DNA of 47,960 nucleotides. Source: JANQHO01 sp965218075. Lineage in GTDB: Bacteria > Bacteroidota > Bacteroidia > Flavobacteriales > Schleiferiaceae. Below the pieces are notes generated by a model. The model was given only the letters and a program-made list of their open reading frames with translations, did no database searches and had not been told where the DNA came from. A program made the translations under genes and the position numbers. The DNA lies in NCBI GenBank assembly GCA_965218075.1, contig CBDCJZ010000002.1, positions 1 to 47,960 of the forward strand. The letters run 5' to 3'. Within the stretch, counting starts at the first letter, position 1. Every line of letters starts with the position of its first letter. This document shows positions 1 through 6,174 of this stretch, piece by piece.

Positions 1-111
1 GACGACATCAACGCCACTGTCCTTTCCCCCTGGAGGGGGAAGATCATCACCTTTAATATTTACATCTCCACCAGGTCCTGTACTGGGTAGAATCACTTTT
101 GAATCAACCAT
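1..111 (-). CDS. Capsid scaffold protein, N-terminal part (continues at the right edge)
   Basis: The ATG at 111-109 opens a frame that runs off the left edge after 37 codons. It is preceded by AAGGAG seven bases before the start, a strong ribosome site. The last complete codon at bases 3-1 joins exactly in frame to the codon at 47960-47958, so if the molecule is circular the protein is 266 residues. This N-terminal piece is Gly/Pro/Asp-rich and looks disordered. It follows the 70-residue gene and portal in the late operon. The alternative is that the window is a cut piece and the match of frames is chance (one in three). Confidence 0.75.
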   Translation of the reverse strand, partial: MVDSKVILPSTGPGGDVNIKGDDLPPPGGKDSGVDVV

Positions 112-129
112 AATTAGTCTCCTTTTTGT

Positions 130-342
130 TTATTTTATCTCGACTTTTGTGTTTACCTTTGTGTCCATTATTTCTTCATAATTCTTTTTATAATTTTTTT
201 TTATATCATGATAAACCTGGTCCATCATATCATAAGTTTTCATTGGTGGGGCTTGTGTGTAGGATGGATCCGGCCCCGTTGTGATCTTAAATTCTTTTCT
301 AAGAGATTCAGCTTTATCTCTTTCATATTTATCTCCCGGCAT
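130..342 (-). CDS. Small hypothetical protein between portal and scaffold
   Basis: A 70-residue, charged protein rich in Lys, Tyr and Asp, with no membrane segment or recognisable motif. A G-rich ribosome site (AGAAGGGGG) lies before the ATG, inside the last codons of the portal gene. The portal stop codon (346-344) sits just upstream of this start at 342-340, so translation is probably coupled. Its position between portal and scaffold suggests a small virion or assembly factor, which is inference from context only. I do not recognise the family. Confidence 0.7.
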   Translation of the reverse strand: MPGDKYERDKAESLRKEFKITTGPDPSYTQAPPMKTYDMMDQVYHDIKKNYKKNYEEIMDTKVNTKVEIK

Positions 343-343
343 T

Positions 344-1996
344 TTAGAATCCCCCTTCTGATTCCTGGTTAATCTGTTGAGCCTGTGCTTGTTCTTTATC
401 TGCTGTAGCCATATCTTTTTCTGTTTTACCCTGTGCTTGCATTTTCTGAATATCCATTCTTTCTTTCTGCTTTTGCATATACTCCAGGTCAGTTTTAACG
501 ACGGTCGGTGCTATATTAAGAGCAAACGCTATTTTCTGAATTATTTCCTGATAATGAACAGCATCTTCTGTTGGGAACCGTGCCTGCAACAGGGGCGAAA
601 GCATTTCAAGAAATCGCTGGTATGATTCAACTTCGAGTTCAGACATAGAGCGGGAGAGAAGGGTTTTAAATTCAGGATAAACTTTGTATTCATTGGGTAG
701 TGCTGGGCTAAAGTCTTCATTATCTTCTTCTGCCAATCTTTGAACGACATACTCTATTAGTGGGGTAAAAAGGTCAGGTTCGAGTCTTTCGTTCACTGGG
801 GACATGAGCACTATTTTTTCAGCTTTTCTTTCTACTATTTCCTGGGCTGATTTTCTTGTTGTATCCCCATCTATAAATTGGGTAAACAGATCTCCCCCGT
901 AATGTTTTTTAACAGCATCCAATTGTAGGTTTCTTTCCGGGGAGACTTCAGCCACTTGGAAATTTATATCAATGGCCCGTTTCACGGCCTCATTTTTTGC
1001 TGCTGAGTATCTATTATATGTGAACGATCCCGGAAGGAGTCCTGAATTAACAATATCTTTTTCCATATCAGCATTAACGATCATGGCCGGCATTACTTTT
1101 TGTTTTATGGCATAGGCTATATCTTCACTCATCCCTGATGAGCGTGTTATGGAGTTAACAGCGTCGAGTCCTGGGCACTGGGTACTGTAGGCTATTTTTG
1201 AGTCAGACACCGACCATCGGGGAACCAGGAACGGAAAATAGGTGAGTCTTTCAACTTTCAGTTCAGGAACTTCGCTGCTTTGAATGAATTTACAGAATAT
1301 CGTATTCCCTGTACCGCTAACATCGAACAGTTGTTCATGATCTTTAAATGCGATCAGGAACAGCATGGTCATTTCCAACGGATTTCTACATTCTTTTTCC
1401 ACGCCCATAGAGAGGTATGCCTTCCATTTCGGCATCACTTTAACCCCGGCACAAACATCGACCATCTTTGCCGCCGTCTGACGTATCCAGAAAGTCCCTA
1501 TTGGAAACTCATGCAATTCAAACAGTCTTTTTGAACCGTCTTTAATCGGTTTAATCATCTGGCACGCTGTGCCATAATCCCCGATATTCTTATAAATACA
1601 AGGGGTTTCGGCATAAAAATTAGATAATCTCAAGGTTGTGCTAACCGCTTCGGTCAGTTTAAAGAGAGTATCTTCATGTAGAACATCCTGATTATCGAGT
1701 TTAGTGAATTGGCTTGTCATTTGGAGCCATTTAATTCCTCGGTTAGTGATATATGCCTGTAGGCCAGAGGCGAGTCTTTTAGAGTAGAGGTTCCCGGCAT
1801 TTTCTCTTAGGTTGTTTTTCCTGATCAGGCCGTTGGAATAATTAACCGGTACGGTTTCGGTGGGTCTGACAATACACAGTGTGGACACTTCGTTTATGAG
1901 TTTATCGACCTGCTGCCAGAGGCGATGAAACGGTTCCCGTTCATTATCCATTTCAGTAAGTAATGGCATCAGGTAGTTTTTAGTCAGTAATTCCAC
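344..1996 (-). CDS. Portal (head-tail connector) protein, T7-like family
   Basis: The 550 residues match the usual length of T7 gp8-type connectors (about 535-560). The N-terminus carries the family's look: an early helix about 'LLTEMDNEREPFHRLWQQV', a run ending 'NLYSKRLASGLQAYI', then 'FYAETPCIYKNIGDYGTACQ', which resembles the connector 'e..n....f..l..l...GtacM' pattern. The Gln/Lys-rich C-terminal tail after about residue 510 is likely disordered. The protein forms the dodecameric ring at the packaging vertex through which DNA is pumped and to which tail tube A binds. It lies after the large terminase and an 80-residue gene, overlapping the latter by 13 bases, and before scaffold and capsid genes, the standard podovirus order. 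The family assignment is from recognised pattern and context, not from a search. Confidence 0.85.
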   Translation of the reverse strand: MELLTKNYLMPLLTEMDNEREPFHRLWQQVDKLINEVSTLCIVRPTETVPVNYSNGLIRKNNLRENAGNLYSKRLASGLQAYITNRGIKWLQMTSQFTKLDNQDVLHEDTLFKLTEAVSTTLRLSNFYAETPCIYKNIGDYGTACQMIKPIKDGSKRLFELHEFPIGTFWIRQTAAKMVDVCAGVKVMPKWKAYLSMGVEKECRNPLEMTMLFLIAFKDHEQLFDVSGTGNTIFCKFIQSSEVPELKVERLTYFPFLVPRWSVSDSKIAYSTQCPGLDAVNSITRSSGMSEDIAYAIKQKVMPAMIVNADMEKDIVNSGLLPGSFTYNRYSAAKNEAVKRAIDINFQVAEVSPERNLQLDAVKKHYGGDLFTQFIDGDTTRKSAQEIVERKAEKIVLMSPVNERLEPDLFTPLIEYVVQRLAEEDNEDFSPALPNEYKVYPEFKTLLSRSMSELEVESYQRFLEMLSPLLQARFPTEDAVHYQEIIQKIAFALNIAPTVVKTDLEYMQKQKERMDIQKMQAQGKTEKDMATADKEQAQAQQINQESEGGF

Positions 1997-2226
1997 GGTG
2001 AGGTTCTTAGTATTTTCCCATATGAGTAGGCCCGTTGACTTGCGGCCCCGTCCCTTTGTTTATAGTTTTCGAGTTGTTGTAGATTTTCTTTTCTGTTTTG
2101 CTTTTCACGATACAGTCTGGCATCAGCTATTTTTTTTTGAGCTTCAAGTTCTCGCTTCTGTTGTTGATACTGGAGGAGTCCCAGTCCGAGGTTTACTCCT
2201 CCGGCTATCACGGTAGACCATGCCAT
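1984..2226 (-). CDS. Small membrane/coiled-coil protein between terminase and portal
   Basis: 80 residues. A hydrophobic, glycine-containing N-terminus (about residues 3-19, 'STVIAGGVNLGLGLLQ') is followed by a long Gln/Glu/Lys/Arg-rich helix (about 20-65) that looks like a coiled coil. The gene overlaps the portal start by 13 bases, so it belongs to the packaging operon. Small proteins with a hydrophobic start and charged helix in this position occur in epsilon15/BPP-1-type phages, but I cannot assign a role. A head-completion factor or minor virion protein are possibilities. Confidence 0.65.
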   Translation of the reverse strand: MAWSTVIAGGVNLGLGLLQYQQQKRELEAQKKIADARLYREKQNRKENLQQLENYKQRDGAASQRAYSYGKILRTSPWNY

Positions 2227-2257
2227 AGTTCTATTATGAGTATCCTTATTATTTATG

Positions 2258-3778
2258 TCAATTAAGTAATTGACTTATATTTTTCCCATAGATCAGTTTA
2301 TGAGGATCAGATTTCGAGCCGAACACTCTTTTTATTTCAGCGTCTTGTTCTGAGAGGCAATGATTTATATTAACTGGGTCAGTTCTAAACAGATGAGTCA
2401 GGAACAGGGCATCAGCTTTATTAGGCGAGCGTTTCAGTATTTTTTTTATTATTTTTTTATAAACAATCTGGAGTCTGTTATGAGTTTCGGACAGCAGTTT
2501 GGTATGCACGAGCAGTTCATCAACCAGTTCAGGATCATCAGGTATAGAGACTTCATCATCCATCCATCGGGCGGTATTCCACACCATTTCAGCTCTGACG
2601 TTAAGGAATTGTTCAGGGTCAGACCCCGCCTCATTAAATTTTACAGGTATGGATTGTAATCCAAGCTCAGAGAGCAGCAGTCTTAGGTCAGAGCCATATC
2701 CTCCGGTGGCATCAATATTCATTATTTGCACTCCATATTCAGCATGAGCATGAGCCACTTGTTTTACTTGTTCATGAAGGTTCCCGTTAATTTCTTTTAT
2801 AATCAGCACTTGTCGGCCTTTTCTAACCGCTGCCATGGTAGGATCCATTCCTCCTCCACCGACATCAATTCCCAATATAACAGGGGCATCGAGTTGTGAT
2901 TCAATTTCTCTCTTTGCTGCGGCTTCTACCAGGGAGGTGTTAAACAGGGCATCAGTTCCCAGGTTCGGATATTTCGCCAGCACGGTTGTTCGCACATGGT
3001 CTGAGTTCCGACCTTTTTGTCTTATCAGTCTTCTATTAAATTCTTTATCAACCCGGGTCGAGCATCTCGGATCATCGGGGTCCCCTGTTATTTCCGTTAT
3101 ATTCCACATATCCTCTCTTTTTTCACAATGATACAGCATACTCGAAACACGTCTAGGATTCCCAGCCTGGAGCACGATCAGGTATTTCAGGTTCTTGGTA
3201 CTCATCACCTGGGTCAGACCATCGTGAAGACCTGCGTTCATTTCACCACTCTCATCGAATGCTATAAAAATTCTCTCTGTATGAAATCCTGAAAACAGGG
3301 TCTTTATAGCACTCTCATCTGCCATCTTCGGTTGAACCACAAAATCTGTACGCCACAGACCTTTCAGCCTTTTATTTCTCGACTGCATACAGGTATCTGT
3401 AACCACGAACAGTTCCTGGCACAGTGGCGATATCTGGTGCCAGTGACGCAACTCCTTTATGTAACACCTCAATAAACGCTTCTGGCTGTCACTAACCGCC
3501 AGACCCTGGGGATATTCGTTTAACTCCTCATCCCACTGGGTACTCATAAACCATAAATTTACCAGCACTTCCACTGTCGTCTTACCAGGACCAGTACACG
3601 ACTTAATCCCTTCCATCACCACTCTCTCTGCTCTCGTCGAACGGTGGTAAAACTCCATCTGTTGAAGATCATCCATCTCCAACAATCGCTTACCTCTCAT
3701 CACGAACTCTCGGTGAAGAAAATCCATCGGATTCTTACGGTAATGAGCACTCAGTAACCGAACCTCTTTACTTAACAT
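2258..3778 (-). CDS. terL: Terminase large subunit
   Basis: 506 residues, normal for a terminase motor. The Walker A-type loop is GPGKTT at residues 63-68. Walker B with the catalytic Glu is 'FIAFDESGEM', Asp175-Glu176. The RNase H-like nuclease domain starts near 300 with its first Asp in 'LGIDVGGGG' (Asp305), a second conserved Asp in 'NIDATGGYGSDL' (Asp356) and a C-terminal 'NKADALFLT' containing the third acidic residue. It cuts concatemeric DNA and drives packaging through the portal. Its first bases overlap the end of the presumed small subunit by 11 bases, so the two are translationally coupled. Confidence 0.92.
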   Translation of the reverse strand: MLSKEVRLLSAHYRKNPMDFLHREFVMRGKRLLEMDDLQQMEFYHRSTRAERVVMEGIKSCTGPGKTTVEVLVNLWFMSTQWDEELNEYPQGLAVSDSQKRLLRCYIKELRHWHQISPLCQELFVVTDTCMQSRNKRLKGLWRTDFVVQPKMADESAIKTLFSGFHTERIFIAFDESGEMNAGLHDGLTQVMSTKNLKYLIVLQAGNPRRVSSMLYHCEKREDMWNITEITGDPDDPRCSTRVDKEFNRRLIRQKGRNSDHVRTTVLAKYPNLGTDALFNTSLVEAAAKREIESQLDAPVILGIDVGGGGMDPTMAAVRKGRQVLIIKEINGNLHEQVKQVAHAHAEYGVQIMNIDATGGYGSDLRLLLSELGLQSIPVKFNEAGSDPEQFLNVRAEMVWNTARWMDDEVSIPDDPELVDELLVHTKLLSETHNRLQIVYKKIIKKILKRSPNKADALFLTHLFRTDPVNINHCLSEQDAEIKRVFGSKSDPHKLIYGKNISQLLN

Positions 3779-4262
3779 CTCTCAACTTCGCTATCAACTC
3801 TTCTCCATCCAGCACCTTGTCCAACTCCAACGTCTTAACAGCCTCCTTTAACTCAGGTCTACGCTCCTCCAGGACCACTCCCCTTCTCTCTGGCTTCACT
3901 CCCATAACCTCACCCTTCAAAACCCATCTGCCTCGGCAGTCCAGGTGACTTAAATATCGATGAAATCCCTCCCTGATCTCACTCAACTCCCGAGCCTCTC
4001 CATTCTCCTTATACAACTCTCCTATCCCAACCATCCAACTCTCCAAACCTCGGCTCAGCAACACTCCACTCACATATCCCTCACTCCACTCCAATAACTC
4101 CTCGCATCGCACGTCCCCATTCATCGCCATCGACCTAATATTTAATCGGAAATCGTCCACCCCTCCTCCTCCTATCACATGGCTCTTAAACTCCATCTCA
4201 AAACGGTCCAACCCCTCCAACTCCTCACTCACATCAACTCGCTCTCTTCGTAAACTACCCAT
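3768..4262 (-). CDS. terS: Probable terminase small subunit (by position)
   Basis: 164 residues, directly upstream of and overlapping the large terminase, the usual place and size for the DNA-recognition subunit. I see no clear helix-turn-helix, so the name rests on context. The base composition is striking: the coding (minus) strand is extremely G-rich and C-poor. For example, bases 4021-4080 on the plus strand have 29 C and 3 G, giving GAG, GGG and GTG-heavy codons unlike neighbouring genes. It is the first gene of the late minus-strand block, beginning beside the non-coding region at 4.3-4.7 kb. Phage pac or cos sites often lie in or near this gene. Confidence 0.6.
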   Translation of the reverse strand: MGSLRRERVDVSEELEGLDRFEMEFKSHVIGGGGVDDFRLNIRSMAMNGDVRCEELLEWSEGYVSGVLLSRGLESWMVGIGELYKENGEARELSEIREGFHRYLSHLDCRGRWVLKGEVMGVKPERRGVVLEERRPELKEAVKTLELDKVLDGEELIAKLRDVK

Positions 4263-4509
4263 GTCTATAGTTAACTTGAAATTATTATATGTAGAATGGT
4301 TCGGTGCGTTATAAGGGGGGGATGTGGTGCTCGCTGTGGTGGTGGTTGAAGTTGAAAGAAGCGTGGTTGGTTGGGGGGGGAGGGGTGGTGGCTTTGATAT
4401 TGAGAATCGACTTCATTTACACAGACAGCATGGATATTGCATATGCATTATTGATGCCAGCGCGAACGTGTTATCAGCTGGAATATTTGTAATTTCTTTA
4501 AGATAATGC
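4263..4509. other. Non-coding G-rich switch region beside the small terminase gene
   Basis: No convincing gene. The plus strand becomes strongly G-rich immediately after the terminase start: 4321-4380 has 31 G and 4 C. It contains several G runs, including an eight-G run ending at 4380 followed by AGGGG and GGTGG, a potential G-quadruplex. Short open frames here lack ribosome sites and encode Trp/Gly-rich strings that look like composition artefacts. The location, between divergent transcription blocks and next to the terminase genes, would suit a packaging site or a transcription boundary. That function is inference. Confidence 0.4.
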
Positions 4510-4538
4510 TTGACAATTTATAAATAGTAGTGTTTATT
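4510..4538 (+). promoter_or_regulatory. Candidate sigma70-type promoter
   Basis: A perfect -35 TTGACA lies at 4510-4515, with 17 bases to TTTATT at 4533-4538 (4 of 6 matches to TATAAT). It reads into the inverted-repeat region and the plus-strand block. No experimental support, and the -10 is only fair. Confidence 0.4.
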
Positions 4539-4572
4539 AACACTGAATTAAAAAATGATTCTTTAAAATTTA

Positions 4573-4723
4573 AACTGTTATAATTAAATAAAAACAGTTA
4601 CTGCTTAAAAATCATTTAATAATGATTCAGATTTTTAAAACATATTAGTTGTATTAACAGTACGTTTTATCAATATACAACTAAGTTAAATCCCTGGTTT
4701 TTATCGTATAATATTTTTCCAGG
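4573..4723. repeat. Cluster of AT-rich inverted repeats (origin or operator candidate)
   Basis: Four inverted repeats sit in 151 bases: AACTGTT/AACAGTT (4573-4579, 4593-4599); TTAAAAATC/GATTTTTAA (4605-4613, 4630-4638); TTAGTTGTAT/ATACAACTAA (4645-4654, 4675-4684, a perfect 10-bp pair); CCTGG/CCAGG (4693-4697, 4719-4723). The last pair encloses a perfect TATAAT at 4707-4712. The region has no gene and is very AT-rich between divergent blocks. It could be a replication origin, operators around a promoter, or the 5' part of the structured RNA that follows. Confidence 0.5.
4707..4712 (+). promoter_or_regulatory. Perfect -10 box ahead of the structured region
   Basis: TATAAT on the plus strand, centred in the CCTGG/CCAGG inverted repeat. 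The matching -35 is weak, so this may need an activator or be a chance match. If used, transcription would begin near 4719, just before the outermost stem of the candidate RNA. Confidence 0.35.
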
Positions 4724-4750
4724 AATCAAAAAAAAACAGGGGTGACCACC

Positions 4751-4807
4751 ATGCCACAGTGCATAAACGTCAAAGAACGCAACGAATTCTTATGCGTTTT
4801 TTTATGA
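4751..4807 (+). CDS. Possible 18-residue leader peptide
   Basis: ATG at 4751 follows a GGGGTG stretch 8-10 bases upstream and runs 18 codons to TGA at 4805-4807, ending inside the 5' arm of the long inverted repeat. Translating ribosomes would disrupt that arm, as in attenuation leaders. Very short, so low confidence. It may be chance within the structured RNA. Confidence 0.15.
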   Translation: MPQCINVKERNEFLCVFL

Positions 4808-5160
4808 TTTTCAATCACTAAAAAAAAGGAGATAAAAATCATGAAAAATATGTTTAAAATTATTGCTGAAAACGAACATTTTTCAGCAAGAATAAAAACG
4901 CGAAAAAAGGAGTTTTCGCCAAAATTTATTTTAAGACAAAAGAATAAACCTGATCGCGAATGTCGATCAGTCGCTCGTAAACGCTCTGTAAAGCGTTTAA
5001 AACAGTTAACTAATGTCAAGATATCAGTTAATGACTTAAATACGTTAGAGCATCAATCAGATGCTTTAAAACAAAAAATAAGAAAAGCACGGTCCTTGGG
5101 ACTGTGCAATACATGGCTCTAAAAAATAAAAATTGAAAATCATAACAAAACGCATAAGAA
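4787..5160. repeat. 29-bp inverted repeat pair enclosing 316 bases
   Basis: The arm at 4787-4815 (starts TTCTTATGCG) matches the reverse complement of 5132-5160 (ends CGCATAAGAA) at 28 of 29 positions. The only mismatch is at the T/C near the middle. A second perfect 12-bp pair abuts it on the left only (4775-4786) and is displaced on the right (5283-5294). Read as RNA this is a three-way junction. Read as DNA it could be the ends of a small element, but no target-site duplication or transposase is seen. Confidence 0.7.
4841..5122 (+). CDS. Small basic protein, or a frame inside the structured RNA
   Basis: 93 codons from an ATG with a good ribosome site (AAGGAG, 10 bases upstream). The product would be very basic (Lys/Arg-rich, few acidic residues), lacks membrane segments, and resembles nothing I know. 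Seven perfect or near-perfect hairpins lie within the frame, and a 29-bp inverted repeat encloses it. That is unusual for coding DNA. Either a nucleic-acid-binding protein is made from a strongly folded message, or the frame is incidental in a non-coding RNA. The good ribosome site keeps the coding option open. Confidence 0.4.
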   Translation: MKNMFKIIAENEHFSARIKTRKKEFSPKFILRQKNKPDRECRSVARKRSVKRLKQLTNVKISVNDLNTLEHQSDALKQKIRKARSLGLCNTWL

Positions 5161-5390
5161 GAACGGATACTACATATAAGAAAAATCTTTTTTGTAATTT
5201 TCGTGCATAAGCAGTTTTTCCCTAAAACAATGGAATCCTGTTTTTAAAAAGACGCTAAACAAAGCTTTTTTTATGGATGCGTTTCGTTGCGTTCTATTCA
5301 TTTTTGTCTTCCTGCGTTGTATTTGGCCCACTGCGTCTCTTGGACCGGTGGGCTGATTTTCCTAGACTAAAGTCTAGGTTACCCTGAGAA

Positions 5391-5465
5391 TTACTCTGTT
5401 GTACTTAAACAAAGATACTTTTTTTATGAGTGTTAACAGATACTTATACTATAAGTTACTCTGTT
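5391..5465 (+). repeat. Direct repeat TTACTCTGTT, two copies
   Basis: Identical 10-mers at 5391-5400 and 5456-5465, 65 bases apart, with a small ACTTAT/ATAAGT hairpin just before the second copy (5442-5456). They may be binding sites. Function unknown. Confidence 0.4.
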
Positions 5466-5498
5466 ACCAATGTGACCGTTTTACACTCTAGGCTATGG

Positions 5499-5547
5499 AG
5501 TAGTAAATGTCATTACTATTAGTCTATTATACTACTACTTTTTTTTT
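5499..5547 (+). terminator. Possible terminator after the structured region
   Basis: AGTAGTA (5499-5505) can pair with TACTACT (5530-5536), enclosing TAGTAA/TTACTA-type partners, and nine T follow at 5539-5547. The stem is AT-rich, so termination would be weak. Confidence 0.35.
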
Positions 5548-5548
5548 C

Positions 5549-5842
5549 TTTTCAAAAATAAAGTAATAGAAGTAACAACTAAGATAAGCAGTTGAATTTT
5601 GTTATACTTTTTTGTTACCATTTTTTCTTTTGTTTATCTACAGTTGCACAAAGACATTAGATTATTTTATAATCAGATTTTATTTTGTGTTAATCATGTA
5701 AAGAGTTTTCCACAATTCCATAAAATTTTCTTATTGAAGACTACAAATATCTTGAATCTTGGATTTCCATGTTTTTTCTATAAAAAGTGAATGATCATGA
5801 AAGTTCAATATTTAATTATTACCAATAACGCGAGGGGTACAA
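5549..5842 (+). promoter_or_regulatory. Intergenic region with candidate promoter for the pentapeptide array
   Basis: No convincing gene. A frame from 5599 lacks a ribosome site and is Phe/Leu-rich by composition. TTGCAC at 5644-5649, an 18-base spacer and a perfect TATAAT at 5668-5673 make a plausible promoter. Its start point near 5680 would give a leader of about 160 bases before the first array gene. Confidence 0.45.
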
Positions 5843-6106
5843 ATGAGGGATATAGAGGTCTGTTTTTTCACTGATATTTCAGGGAAAAAAGAGCATGAAT
5901 TTGAGAGTTATGAGGAAGCACTTTTTGAACTCGACTGTTCGACAGAAATAACGTGTATTGATGTTATTTCTGTCGAAGACAGTAAAGTTTGGAGATTTTG
6001 TTCTCCTGATTTTATCAGTTTTGATTCGTCCACTGATAAAATATTAAATTCTTCAACAATAGAAAAAATAAAAAATTATTGTGAAGGAATAGGAACACTC
6101 GACTGA
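5843..6106 (+). CDS. First gene of the array, hypothetical 87-residue protein
   Basis: ATG at 5843 with GAGGGG seven bases upstream. The protein is acidic, with no membrane segment or known motif. The N-terminus ('DIEVCFFTDISGKK.....YEEALFEL') could be a small alpha/beta fold. Its last codons (about 28 bases ending CTCGACTGA) are nearly the same as those of the unrelated 104-residue gene at 6936, because the conserved intergenic repeat reaches into the coding ends. So it sits in the array as an interchangeable unit. Function unknown. Confidence 0.7.
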   Translation: MRDIEVCFFTDISGKKEHEFESYEEALFELDCSTEITCIDVISVEDSKVWRFCSPDFISFDSSTDKILNSSTIEKIKNYCEGIGTLD

Positions 6107-6174
6107 AGAATATTCCCAGACCAGTGAACCTGGTCTGGATAATGTTTTTTTAAACAACTAAAGGAGATAAAAAA
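6098..6174 (+). repeat. Array stem-loop repeat, copy 1
   Basis: Runs from CTCGACTGA (the stop of the preceding gene) to the next ribosome site. Stem CCAGACCAG/CTGGTCTGG at 6116-6138 with loop TGAAC, then GTTTTTTTAAAC and AAAGGAGAT. The 6-base gap between stem and T run makes it a poor classical terminator. Confidence 0.9.

Larger units (their letters stand above)
4719..5548 (+). ncRNA. Candidate large structured RNA (ornate, multi-stem)
   Basis: Bases here pair in a nested, branched plan. Outer stem: 4737-4747 with 5377-5386 (10 pairs, one G-T, one bulged G). Second stem: 4775-4786 with 5283-5294 (12 of 12). Third stem: 4787-4815 with 5132-5160 (28 of 29), directly stacked on the second. Inside are seven consecutive hairpins: 4864-4888 (9 bp), 4900-4919 (7), 4951-4969 (6), 4978-4999 (7), 5006-5031 (6), 5049-5065 (6), 5087-5107 (9 with one G-T), joined mostly by A-rich linkers. 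Further hairpins are at 5323-5356 (9 bp, two G-T) and 5361-5378 (8 bp). A -10 box lies at 4707 and a T9 tract at 5539. Size and phage setting recall the GOLLD and ROOL RNAs, but I cannot match either by sequence. A 93-codon frame with a ribosome site overlaps it, so an mRNA reading competes. Confidence 0.45.

Noticed and set aside
4304..4492. 62-codon Trp/Gly-rich plus-strand frame
   Set aside because: No ribosome site. The composition follows from the G-rich strand.
4726..5019. 97-codon minus-strand frame opposite the structured region
   Set aside because: No ribosome site on that strand, and it runs through both hairpins and the inverted repeat without protein-like features.
4719..5548. 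Group I intron, tmRNA or RNase P RNA
   Set aside because: None of their conserved core motifs was found, no split gene flanks the region, and no tRNA-like end is visible.
5599..5790. 63-codon frame ahead of the array
   Set aside because: No ribosome site, contains the candidate promoter, and is Phe/Leu-rich by base composition.
6139..6156. Array repeats as strong intrinsic terminators
   Set aside because: The T run starts six bases after the stem and contains A-pairing that would form another small stem. Full termination would also silence the downstream array genes.
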